From the NCBI GenBank assembly GCA_027923505.1, contig BROI01000011.1:124001-188000 (forward strand): a stretch of DNA of 64,000 nt. Reading direction: 5' to 3'. The notes beneath the pieces are model-generated. The model ran no database searches and had not been told where the DNA came from. It saw only the letters and a list, made by a program, of their open reading frames with translations. The position numbers and the translations under genes were made by a program. Positions 1 to 10,240 of the stretch are shown here, in pieces; the stretch's first letter is position 1; each line of letters starts with the position of its first letter. This DNA is from Mayamaea pseudoterrestris. Taxonomy: Eukaryota > Bacillariophyta > Bacillariophyceae > Sellaphorales > Sellaphoraceae.

Positions 1-330
1 TTTATTTTGTGCATGGGAGATGACATTTCGGACGAGAAGATGTTCACGTCAGTCTTTTCGTACATTGCCGAGCTGGGCGACAGTTTCCGAACTGCTGGAC
101 CTCCGGTTGTGCGAGACGATGGCACATTTGAACCTCCCGTTCCTGACAATTCCGTCGTTCCAGATCCCTTGTTTGCGTACACGGTTGCCGTTGGCAAGAA
201 GTCGAGCCATGCATCGACCTATGTCAATAGTGCCACGAACGTTGCGAATGCTCTCGTGTTGCTGGCAAGTGGACAAGCGCCAGATGAGGGAATTTGGGAT
301 CATCATACCACGGAACACTTGTTTGGTTGA
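1..330 (+). CDS. Trehalose-6-phosphate synthase/phosphatase, C-terminal fragment (5' end outside window)
   Basis: The frame is open from base 1 and ends at TGA 328-330, giving 109 visible residues. It opens with the HAD phosphatase metal-binding motif FILCMGDDISDEKMF, in which the GDDxSDExMF signature is typical of trehalose-6-phosphate phosphatase domains. About 60 residues later comes VGKKSSHASTYVNSATNV, the conserved VG..pS.A.y.l....v end of that domain. The enzyme class removes phosphate from trehalose-6-phosphate. In stramenopiles and plants this domain usually sits at the C-terminus of a fused TPS-TPP protein, so most of the gene should lie upstream of the window. The protein stops about 20 residues after the last conserved block, which is normal. 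Whether a synthase domain is fused upstream cannot be seen here. Confidence 0.88.
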   Translation, partial: FILCMGDDISDEKMFTSVFSYIAELGDSFRTAGPPVVRDDGTFEPPVPDNSVVPDPLFAYTVAVGKKSSHASTYVNSATNVANALVLLASGQAPDEGIWDHHTTEHLFG

Positions 331-859
331 CGAGTGGCGTATCGCTTGCGTCATTGATCTCCTACATTACCTAAGCCTTGATACCTAGTCTATGCATGAT
401 TAACCATTGTAGCTGTATACTCGTTTCACTGTCAATTCACGTAACATCATTGTAGACTGTATCCGACTTGAGTTTGAATCTATCCAGCGTGCTTATAGTA
501 TATATAGAAGGCTTACAGTTGACCGATGGTTTCGAATACGTAAACGTAGTACAGTTGCGTCACACTTTCAGTACCGCTACGACCACATGACAGTCAAAGG
601 CATTGACACGCACCATGAGTAGACTGCGAAATGCCGACGAGGAAAGGCGGCGTTTGTCCCTTCCTCTTTAGTCTGAACATCCCTTTCGTTTTGAAAACCG
701 ACTATCAGAAAACGATTTTCGCTGCTAGAGGAAAAGGGAGTTTGTGTATTTTTTCTTTGAGAGTTTTCGAGATTGAAAAGCATCGAGCAATCAGGCAAAC
801 GACGTTTCTGCATTTCGGCGTATCATTTCCTTTCCATAACTAAAACTTGGCAATCAATC
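331..859. other. Intergenic spacer, no gene seen
   Basis: 529 bp between the phosphatase tail and the SGNH hydrolase, both on the plus strand. It should hold the 3' UTR of the first gene and the promoter of the second. A TATA-like run (agtatatatag) lies near 496-506. Short reading frames here show no recognisable coding character. Confidence 0.5.
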
Positions 860-2821
860 ATGAAGCTTACAACGACGAGACTCTCATTCGGTCTGTTAGT
901 GACGGCGATTGCGTCATTTCTCTGCAGTTTGTATTTCAGCAGTCGACTGTCGCTTGGTGCAGTCCATGGAGGTGGAGCAGGAGTCATCGATGGGACGAGT
1001 CATGACGCGGCCATCGTTTTGAATCGCTTCGAGCACCACGCGGCAGCAGTCTACTCCAAGAAACTGAAAGAGCTATTGAATGAGAATCGAAAGTTACGTC
1101 TGGAACTACAAGGAAGCAAGCAGTCACATGCAGCAGTGATTAGCAACAAGACATTGGCAACGAGTATGACTGCTGGTGCTACTGTCAACGACGTTTGCGA
1201 CGCAGCCTTTGCCCAAACAACCAAAGATCAAACCCCCGGACTGTCTCCAGACTCCATTCGTCGCTCCCGAGCCAATTGGGGTCACTCATATCGACTGGAT
1301 CAGCTTGCTCAAACACTCACGCGTCGTCAGCGCCCGCTGCAAGTGGTTGCCTTTGGAGGCTCCATTACCGTGGCCCACGGCGTTGTGCGAAACTTGACCT
1401 ACGCTGGCTCTGATAGTTATACGGGTCATTTGGAACATTGGCTGAACGAACATTATCCTATTTTAAATGTCGGAAATAGCAAGGGCCAAAAGCAGCGGCA
1501 AACGAACGCATTGAAACGACACCGCGTCTACAACATGGCGCAGCATGGATCTGACTCTTGTGCACTGGCAAAGCGCATGACAAGCATGATCGAATTCTTG
1601 CGACGATCCCACGAAGCGTTTGAAGAACCAGACATGATACTGTTGGAGTATTCCGTCAATGATTATCAGGGGCAGGATCATGTGGATCACGCTGTTTCAA
1701 AGCTCGATGTATTCTTTCAAGGCTTTCAAGATATTGCCTTGTGTGCCGAGGCTGTCGTCTACAAACTCCTAACAGAATATCCAAACGCTGCAGTCGTTTT
1801 TGTTGAATTCCGGACCGCCATTCTGGAGCGCAAGACTGCACAAATGTTACACATGGGTGTCGCGCAGCACTATCAAATACCTGTCATTTCATATGGAGAC
1901 GCCGTCTTTCCCGAGTTCTTTGAACTAGTAAACGACAAGTTGAACATTAGTGACCGATATACAGTGCCCATCGGAGAGACACTGCTTCCATTTCCCTACG
2001 GTTGTCACGAGTGTAAACCCGAGCACATTATTGATCAATTTCGATACTCCTTCAATCCACAAGGCGTCAAAAAATGTCGAACCGTCTGCGACCTAATGAT
2101 GTACGCTGGCTATGATTGCGACTTTCAGGCGCTACCTCCTCCCGGTCGAGACTACTGCTATTCGCCTCTTTTCGCCGTCGATGCCGTTCATCCAAGTGCG
2201 CTTGGCCACCGTATTGCCAATGACTTGATTGTACATGCGCTTGCCACTGCCGTGAAAGAAAACTGTCAACGACAAAGACAAGGCATACAACAATCATCAT
2301 CTCTAGCGATTCGACCGCAAGTGCTGCCTCCCTCCGGCTGGTTGGGTACGCCCAAGGCCCTGCTCACGCGGAGCAACTTTGTCATGGTGCGAGATGCCGA
2401 CTGTTTGACCTACTTTTGTAACACGCTCCTTCCGGTGCAGCGCACGCCCGGCTTTACCTTGTATTCAGATTCCAGGGGATTTTTAAAGCTGGGATGGATT
2501 GCAACAAACAGTAGTGGTGGAGAAACTATTGACTTTGAAATCGATCTGCCGGAACGACCTTGTTACGTTGTTTACTTGGCGATTTTGCGGTCCTACTCGA
2601 GCGACATGGGCCAAATGCAAGTGACTGTTATAGACAAGACAACCGGCAATGGGACGAGTGCTCAATTGGACTCACTTTGGGAGCCCAAGATCTCCGTATG
2701 GTCCGATAACCAAATTACGAGTGACGAGACTCCAGCCTGCACTGGGCAGTGCATTTTGCGCGTTGAAACGTTGCCGCAACTAGCAGAGCGTACAGGAAAC
2801 AAGGTTAAAATCCTGACATAA
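860..2821 (+). CDS. SGNH/GDSL-type hydrolase, membrane-anchored or secreted
   Basis: 653 residues from the ATG at 860. The frame is open 29 codons further up, but the peptide there is not protein-like and the ATG at 860 directly precedes a hydrophobic stretch (about residues 9-27) that would act as signal peptide or signal anchor. SGNH blocks are visible: GGS with candidate nucleophile Ser168 (block I), SVND with Asn267 (block III), and DAVH with Asp441 and His444 (block V). This fold covers esterases, lipases and carbohydrate O-acetylesterases. Cysteines cluster around residues 377-435, which suggests a lumenal or extracellular location. A C-terminal region of about 180 residues beyond the catalytic His has no domain I recognise. 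Substrate is unknown. Confidence 0.82.
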   Translation: MKLTTTRLSFGLLVTAIASFLCSLYFSSRLSLGAVHGGGAGVIDGTSHDAAIVLNRFEHHAAAVYSKKLKELLNENRKLRLELQGSKQSHAAVISNKTLATSMTAGATVNDVCDAAFAQTTKDQTPGLSPDSIRRSRANWGHSYRLDQLAQTLTRRQRPLQVVAFGGSITVAHGVVRNLTYAGSDSYTGHLEHWLNEHYPILNVGNSKGQKQRQTNALKRHRVYNMAQHGSDSCALAKRMTSMIEFLRRSHEAFEEPDMILLEYSVNDYQGQDHVDHAVSKLDVFFQGFQDIALCAEAVVYKLLTEYPNAAVVFVEFRTAILERKTAQMLHMGVAQHYQIPVISYGDAVFPEFFELVNDKLNISDRYTVPIGETLLPFPYGCHECKPEHIIDQFRYSFNPQGVKKCRTVCDLMMYAGYDCDFQALPPPGRDYCYSPLFAVDAVHPSALGHRIANDLIVHALATAVKENCQRQRQGIQQSSSLAIRPQVLPPSGWLGTPKALLTRSNFVMVRDADCLTYFCNTLLPVQRTPGFTLYSDSRGFLKLGWIATNSSGGETIDFEIDLPERPCYVVYLAILRSYSSDMGQMQVTVIDKTTGNGTSAQLDSLWEPKISVWSDNQITSDETPACTGQCILRVETLPQLAERTGNKVKILT

Positions 2822-2900
2822 TCAGTTCGAGAATGCATCAAGCTATAATACTTTTGGGTGGTCATGTATGTTATACAAACGAGAGGTTTGAACGCAGCAA

Positions 2901-4451
2901 CTAATTACCAACCATCTCTGCCTGTGATTTGCAATGCGTTGCGCAAGAGCAGAGCAGTGCAGAATGGCAAGATACCACAATGTCGTTCAAGCGTCCAATG
3001 GATCTCAAGGCACACACTTCGTCTGGGAAAGTTCCATAAAAGTCGGTATCATAAATCATCAATTGCTCCAGCTCCGTTAATTTACCCATCTCGGTTGGAA
3101 TTGGACCTGCCAATCGAGTCTGCTGCAAGTGCAGCGTCCGTAAGTTTGTCAGACTTCCAATTTCGCTCGGTAGCGATCCTCCCAACTGATGATTTGTATT
3201 AAAATAGAGATGCTCAAGATGCTTTAAACCTGCAAGCTCCGTCGGAATCGAACCAGTGAGATTGGCATTGTTAAATATGAGCTGCGTAACCTGTTGATGA
3301 TCGTTACAGTGCACCCGACTCCAAGACTTGCAAATACCGGATACACCGTCAACCAAGTCCCAGTCGGCGAAGCCCAAATGGTGCCGGACCAGATACATGG
3401 CATAGCCAACACCAAACATTGAATCCCACGTTGGACAATCTGTCGACGCCACTTCAAGTTCGTCCTGCGATAAAAGCCAGTCAATCGCCTTGTACTCGGG
3501 CGAGTGGTGGTCGCTCATGTTGGCGGTTTTCAAACGCCCCTACAGCAAGCCATGAATACACCCAAATCACACCAGAATGATGCCAACATCATTATTCAGG
3601 CTGCGCAACAAGATGGCATGCTTGGCTGGGATCTCAGTAGACTGCAATGTGATTGGTGACAACTTGTCACCAGTCTCAGCCTGCAGATGCCTTGACATTC
3701 AAACGCCCCTACAGCAAGCCATGTATACACCCAAATCACACCAGAATGATGCCAACATCATTATTCAGGCTGCTCAACAAGATGGTATACTTGGATGGTG
3801 TCTCAGTAGACTGCAATGTGATTGGTGACAACTTGTCACCAGTCTCAGCCCCCAGATGCAGCTCCGAGCACACTTGATGAAGTAAGAGAATCGGTCCACC
3901 TGCGAATCGGATGGGCCGAGCATAAACTCATTCCACGCTTCATACACCATGACGGCTGCGCCAAGTACCAGCAACAGTAAACCAAGTTGTCGCGAATATT
4001 TTGCTGCAAATGAGCGAACCTTCTGCGCCGGCCCTTCGTCCTCAACGTCCATTGGCTGCATTGGATGAAACGGCACATTTCCATGGGTTCCTGCTCTCGT
4101 CGAGCGACGAAACGGGCGATGGGGGTATTCGTCACTCATGGGCGCATAGAATTCTTGTCGGACGCGGGAAAGAATTTCATCGCTGAGCTCACCTGCACTG
4201 TTTGTCAACGGGTCGTCCTGCCTTTCAATCAATGGCGCGATTGCATCGATAGCACCCTGCGATTCTGTATCTGCAAACTGAGAATTGGAGCTCATGGTTC
4301 GATAGAGCAATTCGCGATAAAGCTGCCTCAATAATCCTTGCTGCGACGGCGAAAGGCGAGGGTTTCGAATGATACGGGTGCGCTGGAAACGTTGGTTGGC
4401 ACGTTCCAGCAAAGCTTCGAGAAGCGGATCTTCCAATGGATCTTGGCTCAT
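2901..4451 (-). CDS. Membrane-anchored leucine-rich-repeat protein, two exons; intron made of satellite DNA
   Basis: Proposed join: exon 1 4451-3840 (204 codons), exon 2 3539-2901 (212 codons plus stop), total 416 residues. Exon 1 encodes a charged cytoplasmic-type region and a transmembrane helix at about residues 156-173. Exon 2 encodes SPEYKAIDWLLSQD, a segment commonly found before the repeats in diatom LRR proteins, a Cys-containing cap, and about four plant-type LRRs (x-L-x-x-N-x-L-x-G-x-I-P) at about 288-383. Splicing at GTGACAAG (donor, 3839) and TTGCTGTAG (acceptor, 3540) gives a phase-0, 300-nt intron and keeps the frame. The intron and the codons immediately beside it (about 22 nt of exon 1 and 11 nt of exon 2) match the 169-bp satellite unit. 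If unspliced, the reading frame ends shortly after the donor. The splice model is inferred; the two coding parts are clear. Ligand unknown. Confidence 0.75.
3529..3862 (-). repeat. 1.9 copies of the 169-bp satellite unit inside the LRR gene
   Basis: Read on the minus strand this stretch is nearly identical to units of the large array at 15.6-31.6 kb, including both small inverted repeats GGTGACAAGTTGTCACC and AATGATGTTGGCATCATT. It spans the whole LRR intron and overlaps both exon edges. The exon-1 edge matches an array variant that carries the extra trinucleotide before CATCTGC (seen near 17185, 19047 and 26498). These are the only copies seen in the window outside the array and its inverted edge. 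Confidence 0.93.
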
Positions 4452-4555
4452 GGTTCGTCCAAGTTTTGAAGAGTTGCTCGCGAGCGAAGAGACTTGGAGT
4501 TGCGATCCATTTCTAATTTCAGGTTTTCCTGTAAATTCGCAAGCTAGTTTTCACA

Positions 4556-4594
4556 TTTTCATGACGTCTTTTCATGACACCTTTTCATGATGCG
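4556..4594. promoter_or_regulatory. Three 13-bp direct repeats in a divergent promoter
   Basis: TTTTCATGACGTC, TTTTCATGACACC and TTTTCATGATGCG follow one another without gaps between the divergent LRR gene and TPR gene. The first contains a TGACGT core like a bZIP/CRE half-site. A regulatory role is inferred from position only; the third copy would overlap an alternative upstream ATG of the TPR gene. Confidence 0.35.
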
Positions 4595-4730
4595 TCGAGG
4601 ACGCGCCATCACCCTTCGCACGCAAGGATCATCCCTGCTCCACAACAAACACAAGGAAGCCGACTGTTTCATTGATTGTAGATGTGCATCTATACTATAC
4701 TTGTGCGTCACCAAGAACCATAAATTAGGC

Positions 4731-6695
4731 ATGAGTGAATCGGCAAGCGAAGAGAAACGAGACAGAGAGACTTCTCGAAACGACGCTTCGTCAAGGCAGA
4801 ATCTTTCGAACGAGACTTTACCCAAATGGGTCTACCAAGCCAGCGAACGGCGACAAGAGAACGGCGAAGATATCATAACGATGCCTCCTCCATTGACGGG
4901 TGATTGCACACCCGATCTCGGGACGTACGTTCGCAAAAACGTCACGAATCTTGATTCCGATTCAACTGCTCGCGCCTACTTTGACCTTGGACTACGTCTA
5001 ATGTTTGCCTATCAGCATGAACTCGCTGCCAATTGTTTTATGGCCACCGTTCAATTGGCTCCATTTTGTGCACTCGCTCATGGTTTGATCGCGCTTTGCC
5101 ATGGTCCAAATTACAACTTCAAGGGCGAACCTTACTACGAGTCGAGCTTTCGACCAAATGAAGCTGGCGCGGATGACGCATCTTGCATTTTTCCGTCTCA
5201 GCATGTTGCAAGTCGTCATTCGAAAGCAGCGATGCAAGTGATTGACAGTAGTCGAGACACGCACCAACGTCAGCCTGATGAATCAGGAGCAGTTCGTCCA
5301 AACATGATTTCGGAGTCGGAGATGCAGTGGCTGCAAGCGATTCACATTCTCACGAGTCAACCTGGAGTGGATCCATTACAAGCGACACAAGTGGTCGGAC
5401 ATGGCTACGCAAACGCAATGCGCCTTGTGCATCAAGCATATCCAGATGACGCAGACATTGCCTTTTACTTTGCCGAAGCGCTCATGGTGCTAAACGCATG
5501 GCGCTTGTACGAGTATCCTTCGGGCGAGCCATTGAGCCCTGACGTTGATGAAATTCGAAACGTACTAGAAAACATGCTTGCTCGAAGTGAGCATGCCCAC
5601 CACGCTGGGTTGTGCCACTTGTACGTGCACTTGATGGAAATGTCGGCACAGCCAGAACTGGCGTTCCTTGCCAGCGCATCGCTCCGACACGAGTTCCCCG
5701 ACGCAGGTCACTTGGTGCACATGGGCACGCATATTGATGTGCTGGTGGGCGACTATGAGGCCTGCGTCAAGTTCAATCAAGCTGCCGTTATCGCGGACGA
5801 GCACGTTGCAACGTTTTCACCACAAACGAATGGACCACAATCATTCTACTTTAATTACGCTGTTCACAATTATCACATGCTTGTGTTTGGCGCCATTCTC
5901 GGTGGAATGGAGCAACAAGGCATGATTGCCGCTCGAAAGTTGAATGAAACTGTCAATGAATCATTCTTCGAGAAGCATCCAAACTTGGTCGCATATCTGG
6001 AGAGCTATTCGGCACTCGATGTTCACATCATGATTCGATTTGGTCGGTGGAAAGAAATTTTGGAACTAGAGCTGCCCAAAAATGAGCTCTTGATGCTATA
6101 TCGAGCGGGCAGTATGCACTCGGCGCGTGGATTGGCGCTGGCGACCATGGAGCGGACAGAGGAGGCACTGGAGGAAGCGAAGCAGCTGGACGCGCTGAGA
6201 CAGTTACCGGAAGCCAGTGCTCGCATACTCTACAACAACTCTGTCGATCGGCTACTGGACGTGGAGGCTGCCATGCTGCGTGGCGAAATTGCCTATCGAG
6301 TCGGGGATTACGAGTTGGCATTCTCGTTGCTTCGAGATGCCGTCAAGCTACAGGACGGACTGAACTACGATGAGCCTTGGGGCAAGATGCAGCCAATCAG
6401 GCACGCTCTTGGTGGGTTGCTATTGGAGCAAGGGCAGGTTGATGAAGCTGCAGAGGTGTTTCGCTTGGATCTCAAGTTACATCCAAAGAACCCATTTGCG
6501 ATGGTTGGACTCATTGCTTGTTTGAAGCGTATGGAAAGGGAATGTTGCGGGAGGAAAGGCAGCGGCGGCACCAGTAGTAATAGTATGGGCAGTGTAACCC
6601 TGAGTGAGCTTGAGTCGCTACTGAAGGAGCAGCGGGGCTTGCACTGGGCCGACTTCGACATCAGGGTTGCTTGTGAATGTTGCAAGCGATCGTGA
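4731..6695 (+). CDS. Tetratricopeptide-repeat protein
   Basis: 654 residues from the ATG at 4731, which is followed by a charged, protein-like N-terminus. The frame is open 48 codons further up to an ATG at 4587; that extension is Arg-rich and could be a targeting peptide, but it does not look coding. Helical TPR-like pairs are visible at about residues 82-115 (AYFDLGLRLMFAYQHELAANCF) and again toward the C-terminus at about 505-600, with the A-x2-L-x-G-x-Y pattern (AMLRGEIAYRVGDYELAFSL; LGGLLLEQGQVDEAAEVF; DLKLHPKNPFAMVGL). Long TPR proteins of this kind also occur in bacteria and generally serve as scaffolds. No catalytic domain is visible and the partner is unknown. Single exon; divergent from the LRR gene. 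Confidence 0.75.
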   Translation: MSESASEEKRDRETSRNDASSRQNLSNETLPKWVYQASERRQENGEDIITMPPPLTGDCTPDLGTYVRKNVTNLDSDSTARAYFDLGLRLMFAYQHELAANCFMATVQLAPFCALAHGLIALCHGPNYNFKGEPYYESSFRPNEAGADDASCIFPSQHVASRHSKAAMQVIDSSRDTHQRQPDESGAVRPNMISESEMQWLQAIHILTSQPGVDPLQATQVVGHGYANAMRLVHQAYPDDADIAFYFAEALMVLNAWRLYEYPSGEPLSPDVDEIRNVLENMLARSEHAHHAGLCHLYVHLMEMSAQPELAFLASASLRHEFPDAGHLVHMGTHIDVLVGDYEACVKFNQAAVIADEHVATFSPQTNGPQSFYFNYAVHNYHMLVFGAILGGMEQQGMIAARKLNETVNESFFEKHPNLVAYLESYSALDVHIMIRFGRWKEILELELPKNELLMLYRAGSMHSARGLALATMERTEEALEEAKQLDALRQLPEASARILYNNSVDRLLDVEAAMLRGEIAYRVGDYELAFSLLRDAVKLQDGLNYDEPWGKMQPIRHALGGLLLEQGQVDEAAEVFRLDLKLHPKNPFAMVGLIACLKRMERECCGRKGSGGTSSNSMGSVTLSELESLLKEQRGLHWADFDIRVACECCKRS

Positions 6696-6815
6696 ACTTT
6701 TCCGGACGAGCAAGGTACATATTTACGGCTTGTTCTATTTGCATGTTACTGATATTCACTTATAGTTTATAAGATTTCAATCATTACGTATTATCTTATA
6801 TCAGCATTTTCGCTT

Positions 6816-9694
6816 TTACAAAGACGACCAAAAATCGGGCTTGGATAATTCGCTAGCCTGAAGAATGCCCAAAAACTTGGCATTCGAACGCATTCCCTCC
6901 AGCGTCTGCGATATCTTGCGTGCCGACGACGGCAACGTGTGGTCTTTAAAAAAAGCTTCGATCTCGTCCGCCTTTTCGTTCGAGCAAAAACCCGAGCAGC
7001 ACATGACAATGACGGCATCCATCAAAGAAGAACTAGCGTTTGCGACCATCGCCTTGATCGCTTCAAAGTTGTCCTGGAAATACTTCCAAGCAACTTGGCG
7101 TCCCGCACTGTTCGAGTGTCCGACGCTGCCCATCAGGTAAAAGAAGTCTTGCAATTTAATTTCGCCCGATGTTGACCACTCCATCGTCTTGAGCTTGAGT
7201 TTAGGATCAGAAATGAATCCCAGCGAGCCGAGCACATGCTTTCGCTCTGCATTGTCGGTGGCGTCGTAGTAGTACTTCTTAACTTCATCGTACTCCTTAG
7301 CCGTTCCATTCTTTAAATAAATCTTGAACACTGGGCTGCGAATATCGCTAGGAAGGCTTTGCACGTCGTCGTGATTCTCCAAAAAGGCTTTAAATCGCGT
7401 TGATGCTTCCGAAGCGACCGATTCGTCGTCATAGGCAAACGTGCCGAGCAGATTGACCAAAATACCACGCAACATCGAAGTCAATGGGTCGTCAGACTTG
7501 GAAGCCACCCACCCGACTTTTTGCATACCATTGACGACAATCGACCGAGCAAACGCATGAAAGTTGGCGTTGATAGCTTCGTCATCCGACAGTACAGTGT
7601 CGAGTCCGTTCAAAGCGCTCGAAATTGACTCCCATACTACGTAACTGTCCTCGTCTCTGTAACTGGCGAGCAGTCGCATCAAGGCTTCCGGTGCCATGTG
7701 ATTTGCCTTGACCAGAGCGTACGCATCCGTCAACAAACCAGCGCGGTCAATGCCGGACATAGACTTGTCTTGGATACCAGTCGCGAGACGCTTGAGCATC
7801 TCTTCGCTTGGCAAGACGCGCATAGGAACTTCCTGGCCGGCATTGAGTTTGACCCACTTTGATGCAGGAAGGGTCACCGTTGCCGTTTTCTGACGCATCA
7901 GCGTCATGTCCTCCTGCGGCCCATTTTCGTTGCACGTCATGATTGGAATTGTCCAGTGTTTGGCCAATCCTTCCTCGTCCAGTTCTGACCCATCCGCCAA
8001 AAACCAAACTTGCTCCAGTTGCAGCGTGACAGCATCAGCCTTCCAGTCCTCTCCGACGACCTTTAATAATGGAAATCCCATTTGCTCCGTCCAGCTCGTC
8101 ATCATTTCCGCAACAGGCATTTTGCTGACCTCTTCCCACGCATTCCACAAATCGAGAGTTTCCGTATTGCCGTACGCATACTTTTTCATGTAGTTGACAA
8201 GTCCAGTGCGGAAAAAGTTCATTCCCAGCACCGCCTTGATCATGCGAATCACCGACGCTCCTTTGCAGTAGCTAATCGCGTCAAAGACTTGCTCCACCTC
8301 CTTGGCGTCATGAATGGGCACCTGAATCGGATGACTGGATCGCAGCGCGTCGAGGCGGAGGGCCGACGCCAAGGCGCCCGTGGTGAATTGGTCCCACATT
8401 TTGAACTCTGGAAAGAGTTCGTTCGTCGCCCAATTCTCGCACCAACTGGCAAAGCCTTCGTTCAACCACAAGTCGTCCCACCACTGCATGGTGACCAAGT
8501 TTCCAAACCACTGGTGGGCCAGTTCGTGCGTGACAACCACCGCGACGCGCTGCTTTTGACTGGAGCTCGCCTTGATGGGGTCAATGAGCAAGTCGACTTC
8601 GCGGTACGTGACCAGTCCCCAGTTTTCCATGGCGCCAGCGGCGAACTCGGGAATGGCAACCTGCGTGGTGGAGAAATGTTACAATGAGAAAGTTGCTCGT
8701 CAAGAAAGACGGATGCCAACAAAATTTTTACTATTTACTTACCATGTCCAGTTTCAACAACGGATACGGCACTTCAAAGAACGCATTGTAGGCATCCAGC
8801 GCTCGCACGGCGCAGTCCAAGGCGTAGTGACCAGAGTCCGACTTGCCCGGCGGCGTGTACACCTTGACCAGGACACCTTCCTTGGAAACGGCTTGAACCG
8901 AGTCAAACTCGCCAACGATAAAGGCCAGCAAGTAGGGACTCATTTGGGGCGTGTCCATGAATGTGACGGATTTCTTCACTTTGGCAACACTGTTGTTGTT
9001 ACCATTCGACGCTCCACTCTTGATGGTTGCAATGGTTTTTTCCGGCATGTTGCTTAAACAGTCCAATTGCTGCGGCACAATCAAGGTCAACGCAAAGACT
9101 GCCTTGGCGGCTGGTTCGTCCACGCACGGAAAGGCTCGTCGCGCGTCAATGGATTCAAACTGCGTCGAAGCCATGATTTTCTTGTTGCCGTGTATATCGG
9201 TATATTGCGATCGATAGAATCCGCACATTTGATTGTTCAACATGCCCGAGTAGTCGACTTTCAACGAAAAACTACCCGACGATGGAAGCGCATCCGGTGC
9301 AAAAACAAACTCGACCGTTGTCGCGGCAAAATTCATGCGAATCTCGTCGACGGCAACTTTGGTTCCATCCTCCAATATAGCACGAGCCGACTGAAAGGCC
9401 AATTCCTTGGCGTGCAACGTAACGGAGCGATAGGGCTGCTGCTGCTGATTGTTGACTTTGAAGGAAATGTCGACATGTCCCTGAAACGTAAACGCCTCCA
9501 AGTCAGGTTCAATCGACAAGTCATATCTGCAATGAATGAAAATTTGTTGAGTGATTTATCAACTGAGCCATTTCTGCAAGAGCGAAGTTTACTTGCTCCT
9601 GAAAAATCTCAATCGAAGCCACGTACCGCGTCGGAACGACATGCGACGGCAAAATAACCCGGCCTTCCTTCTTGTCCAACAGTGTCACGAGCAT
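6816..9694 (-). CDS. Puromycin-sensitive-type aminopeptidase (M1 family), three exons
   Basis: Proposed join: 9694-9627, 9526-8743, 8660-6816, encoding 898 residues, close to the usual 870-920 for this cytosolic M1 group. Intron 1 (100 nt) has GTACGT and TTGCAG ends, intron 2 (82 nt) has GTAAGT and CACGCAG ends. Joining restores the family N-terminus LPSHVVPTRYDLSIEPDL and the block VAIPEFAAGAMENWG across the second junction. The substrate-binding GAMEN motif is at 293-297 and the zinc site is HELAH (His329, Glu330, His333) with the third ligand Glu352 in LWLNEG. The C-terminal ERAP1-like helical domain follows. The enzyme removes N-terminal residues from peptides downstream of the proteasome. 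No signal peptide is seen, so it is probably cytosolic. Confidence 0.95.
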
Positions 9695-10240
9695 GATGAG
9701 TAGTACTGTAAACTATGCGAATATAGAATTCAATGCAATTGGATGATCTTGCTGCGGCCAAGATCCATGAATATCTTGCTGCGGATCGTCATGGAAGCCG
9801 TCGGATGGAGAGGGCCGTCACGCTTTATCGCAGCGTGAATGAAAGAATGTCAATGACACTCGTGACGAGGCATTGACATTGGGCAATTGTCTTCAGTGAC
9901 ATTCTGTGACTTTCAAACAATATTGCCTTTCCCTTGCCCATGGCCGATCAACGACCGATGGGAGGTCACCATGCGTCATGAAAATGGTGACGAGCCTTCG
10001 GCAACCCTTGCCACCACTTTGACCGTTCCAACAACGCAGACGGCGGTCATGGGAAGGCCTGCCTGCCACTCCCTTGAACGGCAGCGTCGTGTCGGGCAAA
10101 CTGCATCGTCTTTTTGACTCTCTCCTACCGGTAGTAGCTGACACTGCGGCATTCTCCTACTTGGCTGGACTGCTTAATTCTATCATCTCTTGGTGGTATA
10201 TTCATTTCAATTTCTTTTAGTCTCTACTACGTTTGCAATC
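9695..10240. promoter_or_regulatory. Divergent intergenic region between aminopeptidase and the small Gln/Ala-rich gene
   Basis: 546 bp that should hold promoters in both directions. The phrase atcttgctgcgg occurs twice within about 35 bp near 9747-9785. No RNA gene or known binding site can be assigned. Confidence 0.4.

Noticed and set aside
773-859. Extended N-terminus of the SGNH hydrolase
   Set aside because: The 29 extra in-frame codons begin without ATG and precede the hydrophobic anchor with no protein-like pattern, so the ATG at 860 is preferred.
8572-9657. Plus-strand frames of 160-200 codons inside the aminopeptidase gene
   Set aside because: Antisense shadows; the minus-strand aminopeptidase is supported by motifs and splice junctions.
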